This document shows, in pieces, positions 13,901 through 23,489 of a stretch of DNA of 64,000 nt. How positions within the stretch are numbered: position 1 is the first letter of the stretch; every line of letters begins with the position of its first letter. Under the pieces are notes generated by a model that saw nothing but the letters and a program-made list of their open reading frames with translations, was not told the origin of the DNA and ran no database searches. Origin of the DNA: Gonatopus flavifemur (Eukaryota > Arthropoda > Insecta > Hymenoptera > Dryinidae); the NCBI GenBank assembly GCA_018340375.1, contig JAFFJZ010000003.1, positions 3,596,001-3,660,000 of the forward strand, read 5' to 3'. Position numbers and translations under genes: made by a program.

Positions 13901-14326
13901 ATTTTTGTCTACAACTTATTTAAAAGTTTTGCGCAAAACATCTAAAACCTGTCTAAAAAAATATCGCGGAACACAAAATGATTTTGATCGGGATCAAAAG
14001 CCGAGGGGATTGAAAATTATCCAAAGTAACAGAATGAATCCGAAATTTGGTTGAAATTTCGTAAAATTTAGAAAAAAAAGTCGCTATAAAAAATTACAGT
14101 CACGTTTTCTGAATTTTCAGAAGGAATTTTTGTACAGTGTCGTTGACAAAGGTCCGATATTCCAATATTTATAAACATCTTCCACTTACATTACAATTGA
14201 TCTCATCGAGATAACAAATCATATAAATTTTTAACAATCTAACAACAGCTTATTACCATTCTCTCTTGTTACAGGTACCAACAAAGGAAAGAACAGGAGA
14301 GACAAGAATTTACGATACATGTGTGA
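1..14326 (+). CDS. Dscam-like: Down syndrome cell adhesion molecule-like receptor (Dscam2/3/4 type), 5'-truncated
   Basis: Homophilic cell-surface receptor of the Dscam family, used in neurite self-recognition and tiling. Twenty-five exons join in one continuous frame to give 4,890 nt (1,629 residues plus stop). Domain order is Ig4 (part)-Ig5-Ig6-Ig7-Ig8-Ig9-FN1 to FN4-Ig10-FN5-FN6-one transmembrane helix-cytoplasmic tail, which is exactly the Dscam architecture. Ig1-Ig3 and the signal peptide must lie to the left of the window. The tail carries an ISPYATF segment and ends QEFTIHV, a plausible PDZ-binding C terminus. There are no tandem alternative-exon arrays as in Dscam1, so this is a Dscam1 paralogue. 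Which of Dscam2, Dscam3 or Dscam4 it is I cannot say without a tree. Family assignment is very secure; individual exon borders are predictions. Confidence 0.95.
221..2321. other. Large intron of the Dscam-like gene with degenerate repeats
   Basis: No coding exon could be placed here; the short open frames show no domain and lack paired splice signals. Between about 660 and 930 the words AATTCAGAGAGATT and ATTCAGAGAC recur several times, partly matched by the reverse form TCTCTGAAAATTCC near 690 and CTGAATCTTTCTG near 970. This suggests a decayed repeat element. The rest is AT-rich sequence with no recognised feature. Confidence 0.6.
4988..9116 (+). other. Dscam-like: Dscam-like exons encoding FN1 to FN4
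   Basis: Predicted exons: 4988-5227 and 5363-5518 (FN1), 5600-5670 and 5896-6139 (FN2), 6248-6394 and 6464-6625 (FN3), 8509-8725 and 9028-9116 (FN4). Each domain begins with a Pro-rich strand and a core Trp (for example SVRVSWNAPPP) and has the Tyr-core motif (KYTNYSIRVLAYT). Most junctions are phase 1, at or near domain limits, as usual for fibronectin type III modules. The donor at 5519 (GTTGGT) is weaker than its neighbours. A 1.9 kb intron separates FN3 from FN4. Confidence 0.88.
6626..8508. other. Large intron of the Dscam-like gene (FN3-FN4)
   Basis: Sequence of 1.9 kb between the FN3 and FN4 exons. Open frames near 7443-7830 and 8014-8279 do not resemble any family I know and do not splice in phase with the gene. 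I see no RNA gene or clear repeat. Confidence 0.6.
9341..9540. repeat. Short inverted-repeat (MITE-like) element in an intron
   Basis: The left end TTGCCCTCATTCTGAT (near 9343) is matched in inverted form by ATTAGAATGAGGGCAA (near 9520). The arms are about 20 bp with one or two differences and enclose about 160 bp of AT-rich sequence that is itself partly self-complementary (GAAAAATTTTTC-like). It looks like a non-coding transposable-element derivative in the FN4-Ig10 intron. No target-site duplication could be assigned with confidence. Confidence 0.55.
9854..11116 (+). other. Dscam-like: Dscam-like exons encoding Ig10, FN5, FN6 and the membrane helix
   Basis: Predicted exons: 9854-10033 and the start of 10106-10294 (Ig10, with LSCLVVGNP and the NYTCSASN core), the rest of 10106-10294 plus 10386-10571 (FN5), and 10669-11116 (FN6 plus the membrane segment). 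The last exon runs from FN6 through a short juxtamembrane stretch into about 24 hydrophobic residues (VVVPLVCAIILIISAVILGY), then LKRSGR as a stop-transfer signal. Only one membrane exon is visible, whereas Dscam1 has two alternatives. Confidence 0.9.
11300..11396. repeat. GC-rich imperfect palindrome between membrane and tail exons
   Basis: The left arm GCACCAAAGAACGGTTTAAA (11311-11330) plus CGTGTGCG is complementary to the right arm around 11363-11390 (CGCACGTTTAAACTGTCC then TTTGGTGC). Arms of about 28 nt with few mismatches flank a loop of about 24 nt. Weaker complementarity continues outward to about 11270 and 11430. As RNA it would fold into a long hairpin within the 386-nt intron. It is either a foldback transposon remnant or an intronic structure. 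Its base composition is clearly richer in GC than the flanks. Confidence 0.6.
11503..14326 (+). other. Dscam-like: Dscam-like exons encoding the cytoplasmic tail and stop
   Basis: Predicted exons: 11503-11708, 11881-12049, 12181-12344, 12472-12574, 13132-13323 and 14275-14326. They give a tail of about 290 residues. It starts with Gln/His-rich sequence, then has a conserved-looking block (EMYEISPYATF and MQFKTFGHLENEDIN), Ser/Arg-rich segments, an acidic/Arg repeat (ECDRDRERERSD) and the end YQQRKEQERQEFTIHV. The stop TGA is at 14324-14326. Tyrosines in the first block could be adaptor sites (inference). The last coding exon is only 52 nt and sits after a 0.95 kb intron. Confidence 0.88.
12575..14274. 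other. Introns flanking the penultimate Dscam-like exon
   Basis: Apart from the exon 13132-13323, this stretch is intron. Near 13700-13770 the words AAAGAACTCTTCAAAAACTT and AGTTTTCAAAGAGTTCTTC form a local inverted repeat. It resembles the internal sequence of the CCCAGATAG-ended element near 20.9 kb. No exon or RNA gene was recognised in the rest. Confidence 0.5.
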
Positions 14327-15268
14327 TCGAGAGTAATTGATTTTAAGAAAAATAATAATAATAATTTTAAAAGTATACAAATCTGGATGAATAAGGGGTT
14401 GAAAAATCAGAAATTCTCCAAACGATTGGTGAGAATTCAGTTGAACTTTTAACTGATCGCAGTGATGTGTTTTATTATTACCATATGAAGAGAAAAACAC
14501 CTCAACGATGAAGATTGAATGAATATGGAAAAGAAAAAATGTGCATATATACAAATATATATATATATATTAATAATGTTGAATAGAAATCTGTGGAATC
14601 GAAATTAGTATTTTCGAAAGAAATGAAAAAGAGAAGAAAACACAATCGTCAATATCGCTAATTTACATCATATTTGATACACTTCTACCGATATTATCGA
14701 AACGTTATTATATCATTCTTACAATTAACAATTAATACGTGAGGGTAAAAATGAACGACGAACGGGGGAAATTAACAGCTTAAAATTCAACTTCGTCGAT
14801 ATATTAATATGATGATAGTCATTCTCAAAGACTGAATTGTTCTAAAACAATATTTTTTCATGTCGATCTGTGAATCCTTGGTAACGTTATGATTATTATT
14901 ATTATTGTTATTATAATATTTCATGCACAAACTTTTGATATATATTATTATATACACGATAAACAATCTTTGGAAATTTTAAGATAACATTGAATGCTTT
15001 TTGTTTTTTGCTTTCTTGTTTTTTTCAAGTCGAATCGACTGTTCAAAAAAATATATCTGAGAGGTACAAAAGATTTTTAATACTTTCATCTATTGAAATT
15101 TCTATCATTTTTTTCAATATTCTGTATTTTATTATATATATATCCACATGCCAACTTCGATCTGACAGATTTTACCATGTATACTACATACAAATATGTG
15201 TCAAAGATAGGACGAGAATGAGAAGAAGTTGAAAAAACTTCCATCCTGAGGAATTGTAATATTTGCAG

Positions 15269-15299
15269 TATATATATAAAATATATATATATATATACA
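15269..15299. repeat. TA-rich simple repeat
   Basis: Nearly uninterrupted run of alternating T and A within the Dscam-like 3' UTR or downstream DNA. Confidence 0.8.
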
Positions 15300-15390
15300 T
15301 TATAAAAGTGATGATGAAAATCTATTAATAATAATGTAGATAAATTAGTAGTGCAGATCATTAAAATAATTTATATGATTATTATTGCTG

Positions 15391-15396
15391 AATAAA
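15391..15396 (+). other. Candidate polyadenylation signal, Dscam-like gene
   Basis: AATAAA about 1.07 kb after the stop codon, one of several hexamers in this region. Use of this particular one is a guess. Confidence 0.35.
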
Positions 15397-18134
15397 AGGA
15401 TATTTACGACGTGGAATAATTCTAATCTATTGAATCCTAAAAGTAAAATAGTACTTTTGTGGTTGTTTGTGATGTTTCAAGGTTTTTGATGCATTATGAA
15501 AAAGCAGCAGGATTTTATTTTGTACAGAATTCGTCAAAAGAGTTACAAAGTTTTCAGCTGATACTATCAGAGTTTTATGCCTCAAATAATTGAATTCAAT
15601 AGATTATAGAATCATCTCGTTTTGGTTGAATTATATATCGATAGATTCAAGATTCATAGCAAAACATAAAAAGTAGAAGAAAGTAATTTTTCGTTAGAGT
15701 ATGTATGTATGTATGTATATAATAAAATTTAATTCGAATCGCATGAGTGATTGGAAATGATGGGCATAATAATTATCGTAAAATTAAATTGTATAAAATA
15801 TACGTATATAGATAGTGCAATTCAAAGAACTCCCAGATAGAGAAACAAATATTTATCATTTTAATACCTGTTTATGTTTTTTTACACTTAAAGTCGCAGA
15901 GTTTTTTAAGTTTATGCTTTCAGAATGGCGAATACCGAATGTGTTGTTCAATGTCAAGGGTCGAAAGTAAATGACAAAGAGTAGTATATTCAATTCTTTA
16001 TGTTTGAAATAGAAAATTCTTTTCAATCACACCGTGAATTCGGGACTGACGGGTAGAATCTAGTGAAACCTACAACATTGGTGAAATTCAAACAACTCAA
16101 CAACAACTTCAATTAATGCTGTTTATATCAAGCTCGAAATGAGTATAAAGGAGTCAAGCGTTGAACATAAAATTCAATAAAAATTTGAAATTTACTCTTC
16201 GTGCTTGATTGAATTGGAAAATTTCCAATTTATGTACTTTGAATAATAATCTTACTTGGTACACGACGAAACGAAGATTAATTGAAGTCTGAGATTTTAT
16301 GTACAGCAAAATGAATTGATCAATGTATCATCCTTTTTCCCAAAACAACAAATTAAGATTCTTATGAAATAATCTTATGGCTAGTCAGACAAACAAGAAT
16401 TATCTCCTCTCAAATATAAATATTTACACGAATGTTATCTGCTAATTCCGAGACAAACTTTGTCATCTGTGATGCCGTAAACAGTAACCGTGGTTGTACA
16501 TTTTGTGATGTTTTTTTAACCCTCATGAAAATCAAGCGTACATTGAAAAATATGTGAAATATATCTAAGGGAATTCTGGTATCCTAAAGAATTCTTTGTT
16601 TCCACCAGGTCTATTTTATTTTTTCCACTTTTTGCCAGGAGAAATAGATTCCACTTCATTCCAAATGAACAAACGAAACGAAATATCGAACAAAAATGAA
16701 TAAAAATGGGTGAAACAGAGACGGATTATCTATTTTTGATTATTTTTGTGCGGAATTTCAAACCCTAATCATATGAAGGTTTCCGTTTAACAGATAAATC
16801 AAAATTTGCGGTGCTGCAGAAAATATAAAAACTTTATTGCCTTGGGAAAAATGCATCTCATTCTTTCAATTCTCTTCAAATACTTCAGATTTATAAATTT
16901 TTTAAACAAATTCATAATCGATTTCTCCTTTTCTCTCTATCTCTCCGCTCACCCTGTCTCCAATTTCTTTGTTTAAATTATATATCACTCGATAATTAAT
17001 CAAATACCCCAAAAAATAATTAATCAGAGGCCCCAAAACCTCCGAGTATCAGAGTTCAAGTGAATCCAACAATTTTTGTTCTTACTTCCAAAAACCAGTT
17101 ACAGAGAATGAATAATTGATGAATAAATCATTCCATGTGTAAGAAAAAATCAATACCTTTTTGATTCAAATTCAAATTTCCACTCGAATACTATTTCTAT
17201 GATTATAAAAAAATTATGAGAATCGATGAGATCCATGTTTCCCAAAGACGATAAGATACTGAAAATATCTCAATTTCAGTGTACATTAATATGAAAAATT
17301 ATTCATTGTTACGCAGTTGACGATTTCTAATTCCTCAGGATGAAATAAGATTGTGATGACATTGCTATAGCTCGTGGTTACGTTACTGTAAAATATAATA
17401 AAAGAAACCTCTAACGCAAGCGTGTATTTCAAGCATGAATTGACAGAAGCTCTTCCCTTTCTAATCGATTATTTATTTACGACAAATTATCATATAATGA
17501 TAAAATAATCCTTATTTCAATGTTCATGTCAATATTCTCACACACGTGGAGGCCTATAATTATATATATAAATAACAAGCGATGAAGAAAAGATTCAATG
17601 TTTTTGGAAGTGTGATAGTATTTTGTAATCGATACAGTACCAAACTGCTCTCTGCTCTTATTTGCTTTTGTATGTATAATTATGGGATACTATATATATA
17701 CATATGAATATTTGTTTGTAACTTCAAATTATACAGACTATTGTCACATTTATCGATAATTAGATGCTTCGAATGAAATCATTTTTATAATTATTGTACT
17801 GCCCTGTTAAAAAATCTCCCATAAAAAATTATGGATTTTCTCTGTCGTTTTGAAAGTAGTTTCAAAAGCGTGAATTTCCATCTTCCTATCGTAATCGAAT
17901 GATAAAAATGTTGTTGAAGTTTGAATCGTTTATAGAAACGAAATTTTCGAATTAACTCCTTGGAACTGGAAACATCGTTTTCAAGAATGTACCGCCAAAT
18001 TTCGGGTCTTCAACAACTGAATATTCCGTTATTTGATTACTAATTTGTTTCAATAAACGATCCAAACTTCACCAACGTTGATAAAACCTCTATCGTGTTT
18101 TGTAAGATTATGAGATTTCATCGTAAATGTCATC

Positions 18135-18357
18135 TACACTGTTAAAAAAAAAACTGCAATTTTTCGGTACTCAGGAACTGGAAAATGTCTGTTCATGATG
18201 AATTTTTCAGCTCACGTACAAGAAAATTCCTGTTGTACCGGAATTTTTCCGTATTTTACATGAAAATCCATGTTTCTTACTCCAATTTTCTAGTACAAAT
18301 ACAAGAATTTTTTAATACGTGTACTGGAATTCTCCCTAAATTTTTTTTTACAGTGTA
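18135..18357. repeat. MITE-like element with TACACTGT...A(n) ends
   Basis: Begins TACACTGTTAAAAAAAAA and ends TTTTTTTTTACAGTGTA, a terminal inverted repeat of about 17 bp. Taking CACTGT as the terminus, a TA dinucleotide flanks both ends, as for Tc1/mariner-type insertion. The 220-bp interior has no coding frame and contains further partly complementary blocks. It is a non-autonomous element (family assignment is inference). Confidence 0.65.
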
Positions 18358-18670
18358 TAGAAAACATCACGAATGCATACAATGAAATTTGGTATTTTCC
18401 TGAAAATACAACAATTTTTCGTCGTTCAATAACAATTGAGAGTTGGAAATTCACGATTCAGAAAACCGTATTCAAAATCATAAGAAAAAAGTATTGTTTT
18501 CTCCAAGAAATTTCCAACAGGGGATATATTTCACGTATACCATGAGGATTTTTCAAGGATAATCACGATAAATAAAATGTTTTGTTTTTGTTCTTTATCT
18601 ATGTAGACTCGTTGTAAATACGTGAGAAAGAGCTATAGACTGTGATGCATCCGCATAAATCCTCATGGTA

Positions 18671-18705
18671 TATTTTATATTATATTATATTATATTATAC
18701 ATATA
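18671..18705. repeat. TATTA-type pentanucleotide simple repeat
   Basis: Several consecutive TATTA/TATAT units, an AT-rich microsatellite. Confidence 0.7.
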
Positions 18706-19694
18706 CACGAGATATATTTATAATGATTTCATAGACTGAAATTGTTTTTTAAGAATGATTCATTATTATAATACCTTTCACGCGCAAATCTGAAAATGAA
18801 AGAAAAGTATAAATGAAAACGTATATATATTATAAGTTAGGTGGTTTATATGTATATATACATATAATATATTCTCAAACTGCGTTAAGATTCTTATATT
18901 GTTTGAAAATTCGATGACGATTCATCGCTTTTTACACTCGAAGTATGAAAATCGTGTCAGGAGCCTCGACTAATTCTTGTGAAGTGAAATTTTAAAACAG
19001 CACTTTCGAATGTGCAGAGCGAATCTAAAGTTTGAATCCTCATTCAATTCTGATTGAATAAAAAAATCGGGAAAATTATAATCGGTACTCCTCGAATGAA
19101 AAAATTTGCAGAATTATATATAAATTGTATATAATTTTGAACATTTTTTCCCACAGGTTTCAGCGGTCTGCCTTGCGAATTTGATTCAACCAAAATACGA
19201 TGAAAAATAATCGGCTGGTTTGGGACTTCTCTCGGTAAAAAAAAATCAAAATTCAATTCTCCACCTTACACAGACGGAATTTGTTTTTTTCGTCAAGGTT
19301 AAGTCAAACCAAACAATTGTGAAACAGTTATTATTTTCCAATAATTCAATTCCAATTTCAATTTTTTACTGGTTTTTAACGGTGTCTTTCCCAAGAAATC
19401 CAGGCAAAAATTGACAAATTTTCTACTCGATTTTGTCCGAAATTTCTCCCTGAAACGTGTACCAGGTTACATTACAACTGTGATATCGATATAATGTTCC
19501 ACCTATTTGTGTTGTGCTTCAATCACCACAAGAAATTTATGTAACCGATGTCATGTAACCTTTTACATTGCTGTATAAAATGATTCTGCTCAACACTGTC
19601 TGGTTTTTAAATCATTCGAACGCTGTTCGATCTTGTGGAAAATCGTCAGTTTAGGGTCAAATAAGGCTGGAGTGTGAAATCATTCCCGGGTCTC

Positions 19695-19871
19695 TTTTGC
19701 TGGAGCAGCAAATTTGTTGTTGTGACAACAAACTGTTTGCTATCTCAACAATCTTTAAAAGGAAACAAATTTTGCTAGAAAAGTCAACATTTTTTGCTAC
19801 CACAGCTCACAAGATCACTATGATAGCAAATACATTGTCGTCGCAACAACAAATTTGCTACTCCAGCAAAA
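19695..19871. repeat. MITE-like element with 30-bp inverted ends
   Basis: The left end TTTTGCTGGAGCAGCAAATT, continuing TGTTGTTG, is matched in inverted form at the right end, where the last bases read CTCCAGCAAAA. The arms agree over about 30 bp with two or three mismatches. The interior of about 115 bp has no gene. The short open frame across it is an artefact of the element. A related word, TGTGGTAG...CTACCACA, occurs near 21.1-21.2 kb. Confidence 0.65.
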
Positions 19872-20610
19872 TCAGATTTCCCTGTCACAAAAAATTTCAT
19901 TATCTCCGTGTAATGTATTCCGAATAATTACTAGATTCGTTCTCCACGTTCAAAACTACTTTCCGTTTTGATTATTATGAATTTGAGGATGTGGGAATCG
20001 AATCCCAAATTACTGATAGAATTTTCACTTGCGATAGTATAGAAATATATACTGTCACGTATATTCAAGAAAATCGGATTCACAAGATAAACATTTCATT
20101 GTTACATATTCAAATTTGAACGTGAATTGAACATAAAATGTGAGAGAGCGTTGTCTTTTATATCGTTGAAGTTTGAATGAATTTATTGAAACGAAATCTA
20201 AACTGCAGATGTTATCTTCCGAGTATCGCTGTCGCAGAATTAATGTCCTCAAATAGAACGTGTTTTTTTTTTTAGAAACAATAATGAGAAAACAAAAACC
20301 ATTCTCGAATTCAATAATATTCTATTATCAGTTAGTTTCGATAAACGCTTCAAACTTCAATAAAATTGTCTTTTTAAGACAACTTTTGAAAAATCGAGAC
20401 TCCTTAACATAATTCTTAGTTCGATTTTTTATACGTTTCTAAATGTTCATTAACAAAACTAATAATACAGAGTAATTCGTTTAGAAGAATAAAACATCAA
20501 TTATAATTGTAAAATACGATTACAAAAAAACAATATAATATAAGTAAACTTTAAATTATCGATGTCTTTTATTCTACCTCAATATCCATTCCATTCCCTA
20601 ACAGCACATC

Positions 20611-20688
20611 CACCGACGTGGACTCCACGTGGATAGAACGTGGATGAACGGAGATTCCACGCGGAGGCAACGTAGAGACAACGTAGAA
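20611..20688. repeat. Cluster of ACGTGGA/ACGTAGA words with an E-box palindrome
   Basis: CACGTG lies within CCACGTGGA at about 20624. It is followed by AACGTGGATG, ATTCCACGCGGA, AACGTAGAG and AACGTAGAA, so a 10-12 nt unit is repeated irregularly in a GC-richer patch. Function unknown; it could be a decayed minisatellite. Confidence 0.5.
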
Positions 20689-20893
20689 ATGTCCGGTGCT
20701 GTACGGGTTGTCATCATCAAGCGCAGTAAGGATGTCAAAAAGTCTCATAAAAAATATCGATAAAAACTTGATAAATTTTGTTCTAAGATCGATCCTTTCT
20801 CTCATTTTTATCATAGAAGTGCAGCAGGGGTTTGAAAAGTTTTCGCTCGCGTGGAGTTTTACACAATTATAGATACAAAATTTCCTCAGATAA

Positions 20894-20980
20894 CCCAGAT
20901 AGTTCAACAGTTCTAAAAAAGTTCTTCAAGAATACATTGTATTCATTATGAATTTTATTAGAATTCTTGTGCTATCTGGG
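20894..20980. repeat. 87-bp foldback element with CCCAGATAG ends
   Basis: Starts CCCAGATAG and ends CTATCTGGG. The reverse complement of the right half aligns with the left half along most of its length, so the whole element folds back on itself. Other copies of the end motif occur at 15832-15840 and 21342-21350, and a diverged relative at 26433-26584. Confidence 0.6.
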
Positions 20981-21707
20981 AATATTCTGTGCGCGTAAAA
21001 TTTGAGTCTTGCAATTATAGGGGTTTAAACCACCCCTGAATGGAAAAAAAACAAATGCACGGAAAAAAATTATTTTGTTGATATTCGGATAGCTAGAAAT
21101 TAGTTGTGGTAGTCATTTTTCAGTTGCAGCAACAAAGGGTATCGTTGTAGCAAGTCAAATTCAACTTTCGCAGCAATATTTTCGGCTATCTAAATTTCAA
21201 ATACACAAAATAGCTACCACAGAGAATTATTTATTTCTATGTGGAATCAAATAATCTTTTATGTAAATACTAGCGGTCCCTGACGATGCAAACCGGACAA
21301 TAAAGCAAGTTTGAAAATGAGGAAAGTTTGACCAAAGCATTCCCAGATAACACAGGAAGAATTCTTTTTCAAAAATAAGAATAGGGACTAAACACCAGTT
21401 AGCCCGAAATTTTCTGATTCGTCAAAAACTACTAAGAAACTTAGAAAAATTACTAAAAAGTACTAGTTTCTGACTTATCGAGAAATTTTGGGCTGAGTGT
21501 TCACCAATAGGAGCCCTGGCAACATAGACCAGAAACCAGAACAAGAAATTATCTCATTTTCCATTGGTGGTTCCAACCAACCAAAACACACCATTGAATA
21601 ATTCCGTTGGATTTGAGGATTTCTTCGCAAATTCAAGAACCGTGCGTTGCTTCCGATTATCCACGATTATCACTGAATGTCACCGATGTTTACAAAATAT
21701 ACCGGCA

Positions 21708-23489
21708 ATGTTGAATCAAAAATTATTTTACAATACTGTGCTTTCTCAAACCTTCTCTTCGGACGGTAATCACTTATTAGCAGGAAATATTTACGGAGAT
21801 GTATCAGTATACGAGTAAGTTTGAATAAGCAGTTTCAATATCATCTAACATTCATAGGTTATGTTGACATTATTCCCTACTGTTTAATATTTTTATTTTT
21901 ATTGTATTTCAATATTCGAATTCTATTTAAGAGTATTCAAATTGTTCAATTGAAATACTTTCGATTTAAAGATTTATTTTTTGGATTTAAATTATCAATT
22001 ATACTTGCTACTCTTTTTGTATTATAATGTTTTTTAAAATCCAAAACATATTTACAGTTTATCCAAAATCCTCGGACCTCACAAAGGCGAAGAAAATGAT
22101 GTGCAAGGACCAAGTTACCAATTCAGCCCTTACCCGGAACAACACGTCGAAAGTATGGCGTCCACCAACAATTTTCTGCTCGTTGGAACCCAGGGTGAGA
22201 TCTCGGGATGGGATTGGAAGAGCATCATTTCCAACAAAGCTTCCAAAAGTAAAGCTTCTTGGATAATTCAAATTCCGACGGACAAGTATGTATAAACAAA
22301 TTAATTTCTCACATAAATTATAAAATACTGATTCATTCTTTAGATATATACGCATATTTTATTGATATTTTAGAGATACGTGCGAAAAACCAGATGTAAA
22401 TTATATGATATATTCCGAATCGGATCATCTGTTGTACGCAGCGTGTGGAGATAATAATATTTATGTAATCAATTTGGAGGATGGAAAAATATTAAGAAAA
22501 CTAGAAGGACATACGGATTATGTTCATTGTCTCGCTCGAATGTAAGTATCTAAAGATCGACAATTTTTACCGAAAATTACTAAAATTGAAATTGTGACTG
22601 ATAATGCAATTATCATAATTACGATTACATATTAATCAATAAAGACAGAATAATTTAGATTTTCAGCTGATGCTTGTTGGCCGAAATTTTAAATCGAAAA
22701 TCAAAATAGTAGAATCAAATCTCTTTTCATTGCATCATTTTTTGAGTATTAAAACTGAGAACCCAGAGCACAGCATCAGTATGTTATTAAATTAAATCTT
22801 TTACTCCACACACTTTCGTGTTTTAAACGAATAAATACTTGAAGTTCCTTTTGTTTGAATTCTCTCAATACATATTCCCTAAAATACTCAACATTTGAAT
22901 TTATATCGTTGATATAGGACTAATCAATTGGCATCGTGTGGCGAAGATGGTACGGTGAGATTATGGGATTTAAGGAAAAACACCAATACCAATATATTAA
23001 CACCACACTTGATGAATAAAGTTGCAAGACCGAAACTTGGTAAATGGATAGGTGCGGTGGATTTTACGGAAGATTGGTTGGTTAGTAAAACTCAATGAAA
23101 ACAGAAATGTACTATAGTAACGATGAAAGAATGAAATTCGATGATGATATATTATATTTATTTTCCAGCTATGCGGAGGAGGTCCAAGTCTGGGATTGTG
23201 GCATATGAGAAGTATGGAGTTGATAACGGTATTTGATTTGAGCGATCAAGGTATCCACGTAGCCAATATATACGAGGAACGTTTGATAGCTGGTGGTGCT
23301 ACTCCACACGTGTACCATGTAAATTATCAAGGAGAAACTCTCGCCAAAGTTCCCACTTCTAGCAGTACCGTGTATAGTATCGTGTATCAAGAAACACCTT
23401 ACAAAGTTCTTAGCATAGCTGGTTCTTCCAATAATCTTGATATTTGTACAAATTTAAACTATCAAGAACTTGTATTGAAATTCGCATAG
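21708..23489 (+). CDS. thoc6: THO complex subunit 6 (WD-repeat protein)
   Basis: Subunit of the nuclear THO/TREX complex, which couples transcription and splicing to mRNA export. Exons 21708-21814, 22058-22285, 22374-22541, 22918-23080 and 23169-23489 join in phase to a 328-residue protein, close to the vertebrate length. The N terminus (TVLSQTFSSDGNHLLAGNIYGD) matches the first THOC6 blade. A WD-type repeat reads EGHTDYVHCLA followed by LASCGEDGTVRLWDLR. The CGGGPSLGLWHMRS and C-terminal NLNYQELVLKFA segments are also family-specific. I chose the ATG at 21708 because it places the first blade as in other THOC6 proteins; an in-frame ATG upstream at 21564 would add 48 residues without resemblance. 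It is an all-beta propeller with no catalytic site. Confidence 0.93.

Larger units (their letters stand above)
14327..21707. other. Dscam-like 3' UTR and intergenic DNA, no gene recognised
   Basis: About 7.4 kb of AT-rich DNA without a convincing coding exon. All open frames are short and show no domain. It contains several polyadenylation-type AATAAA hexamers, simple AT repeats and the inverted-repeat elements listed separately. Part of it must be the 3' UTR of the Dscam-like gene. Where that transcript ends cannot be read from sequence alone. Confidence 0.6.

Noticed and set aside
1..14326. Dscam1-type arrays of tandem alternative exons
   Set aside because: Introns were checked for repeated Ig half-modules; none were found.
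19985..20015. A tRNA-like T-arm on the minus strand (GGGATTCGATTCCCAC)
   Set aside because: No matching acceptor stem, D arm or anticodon arm can be drawn around it.
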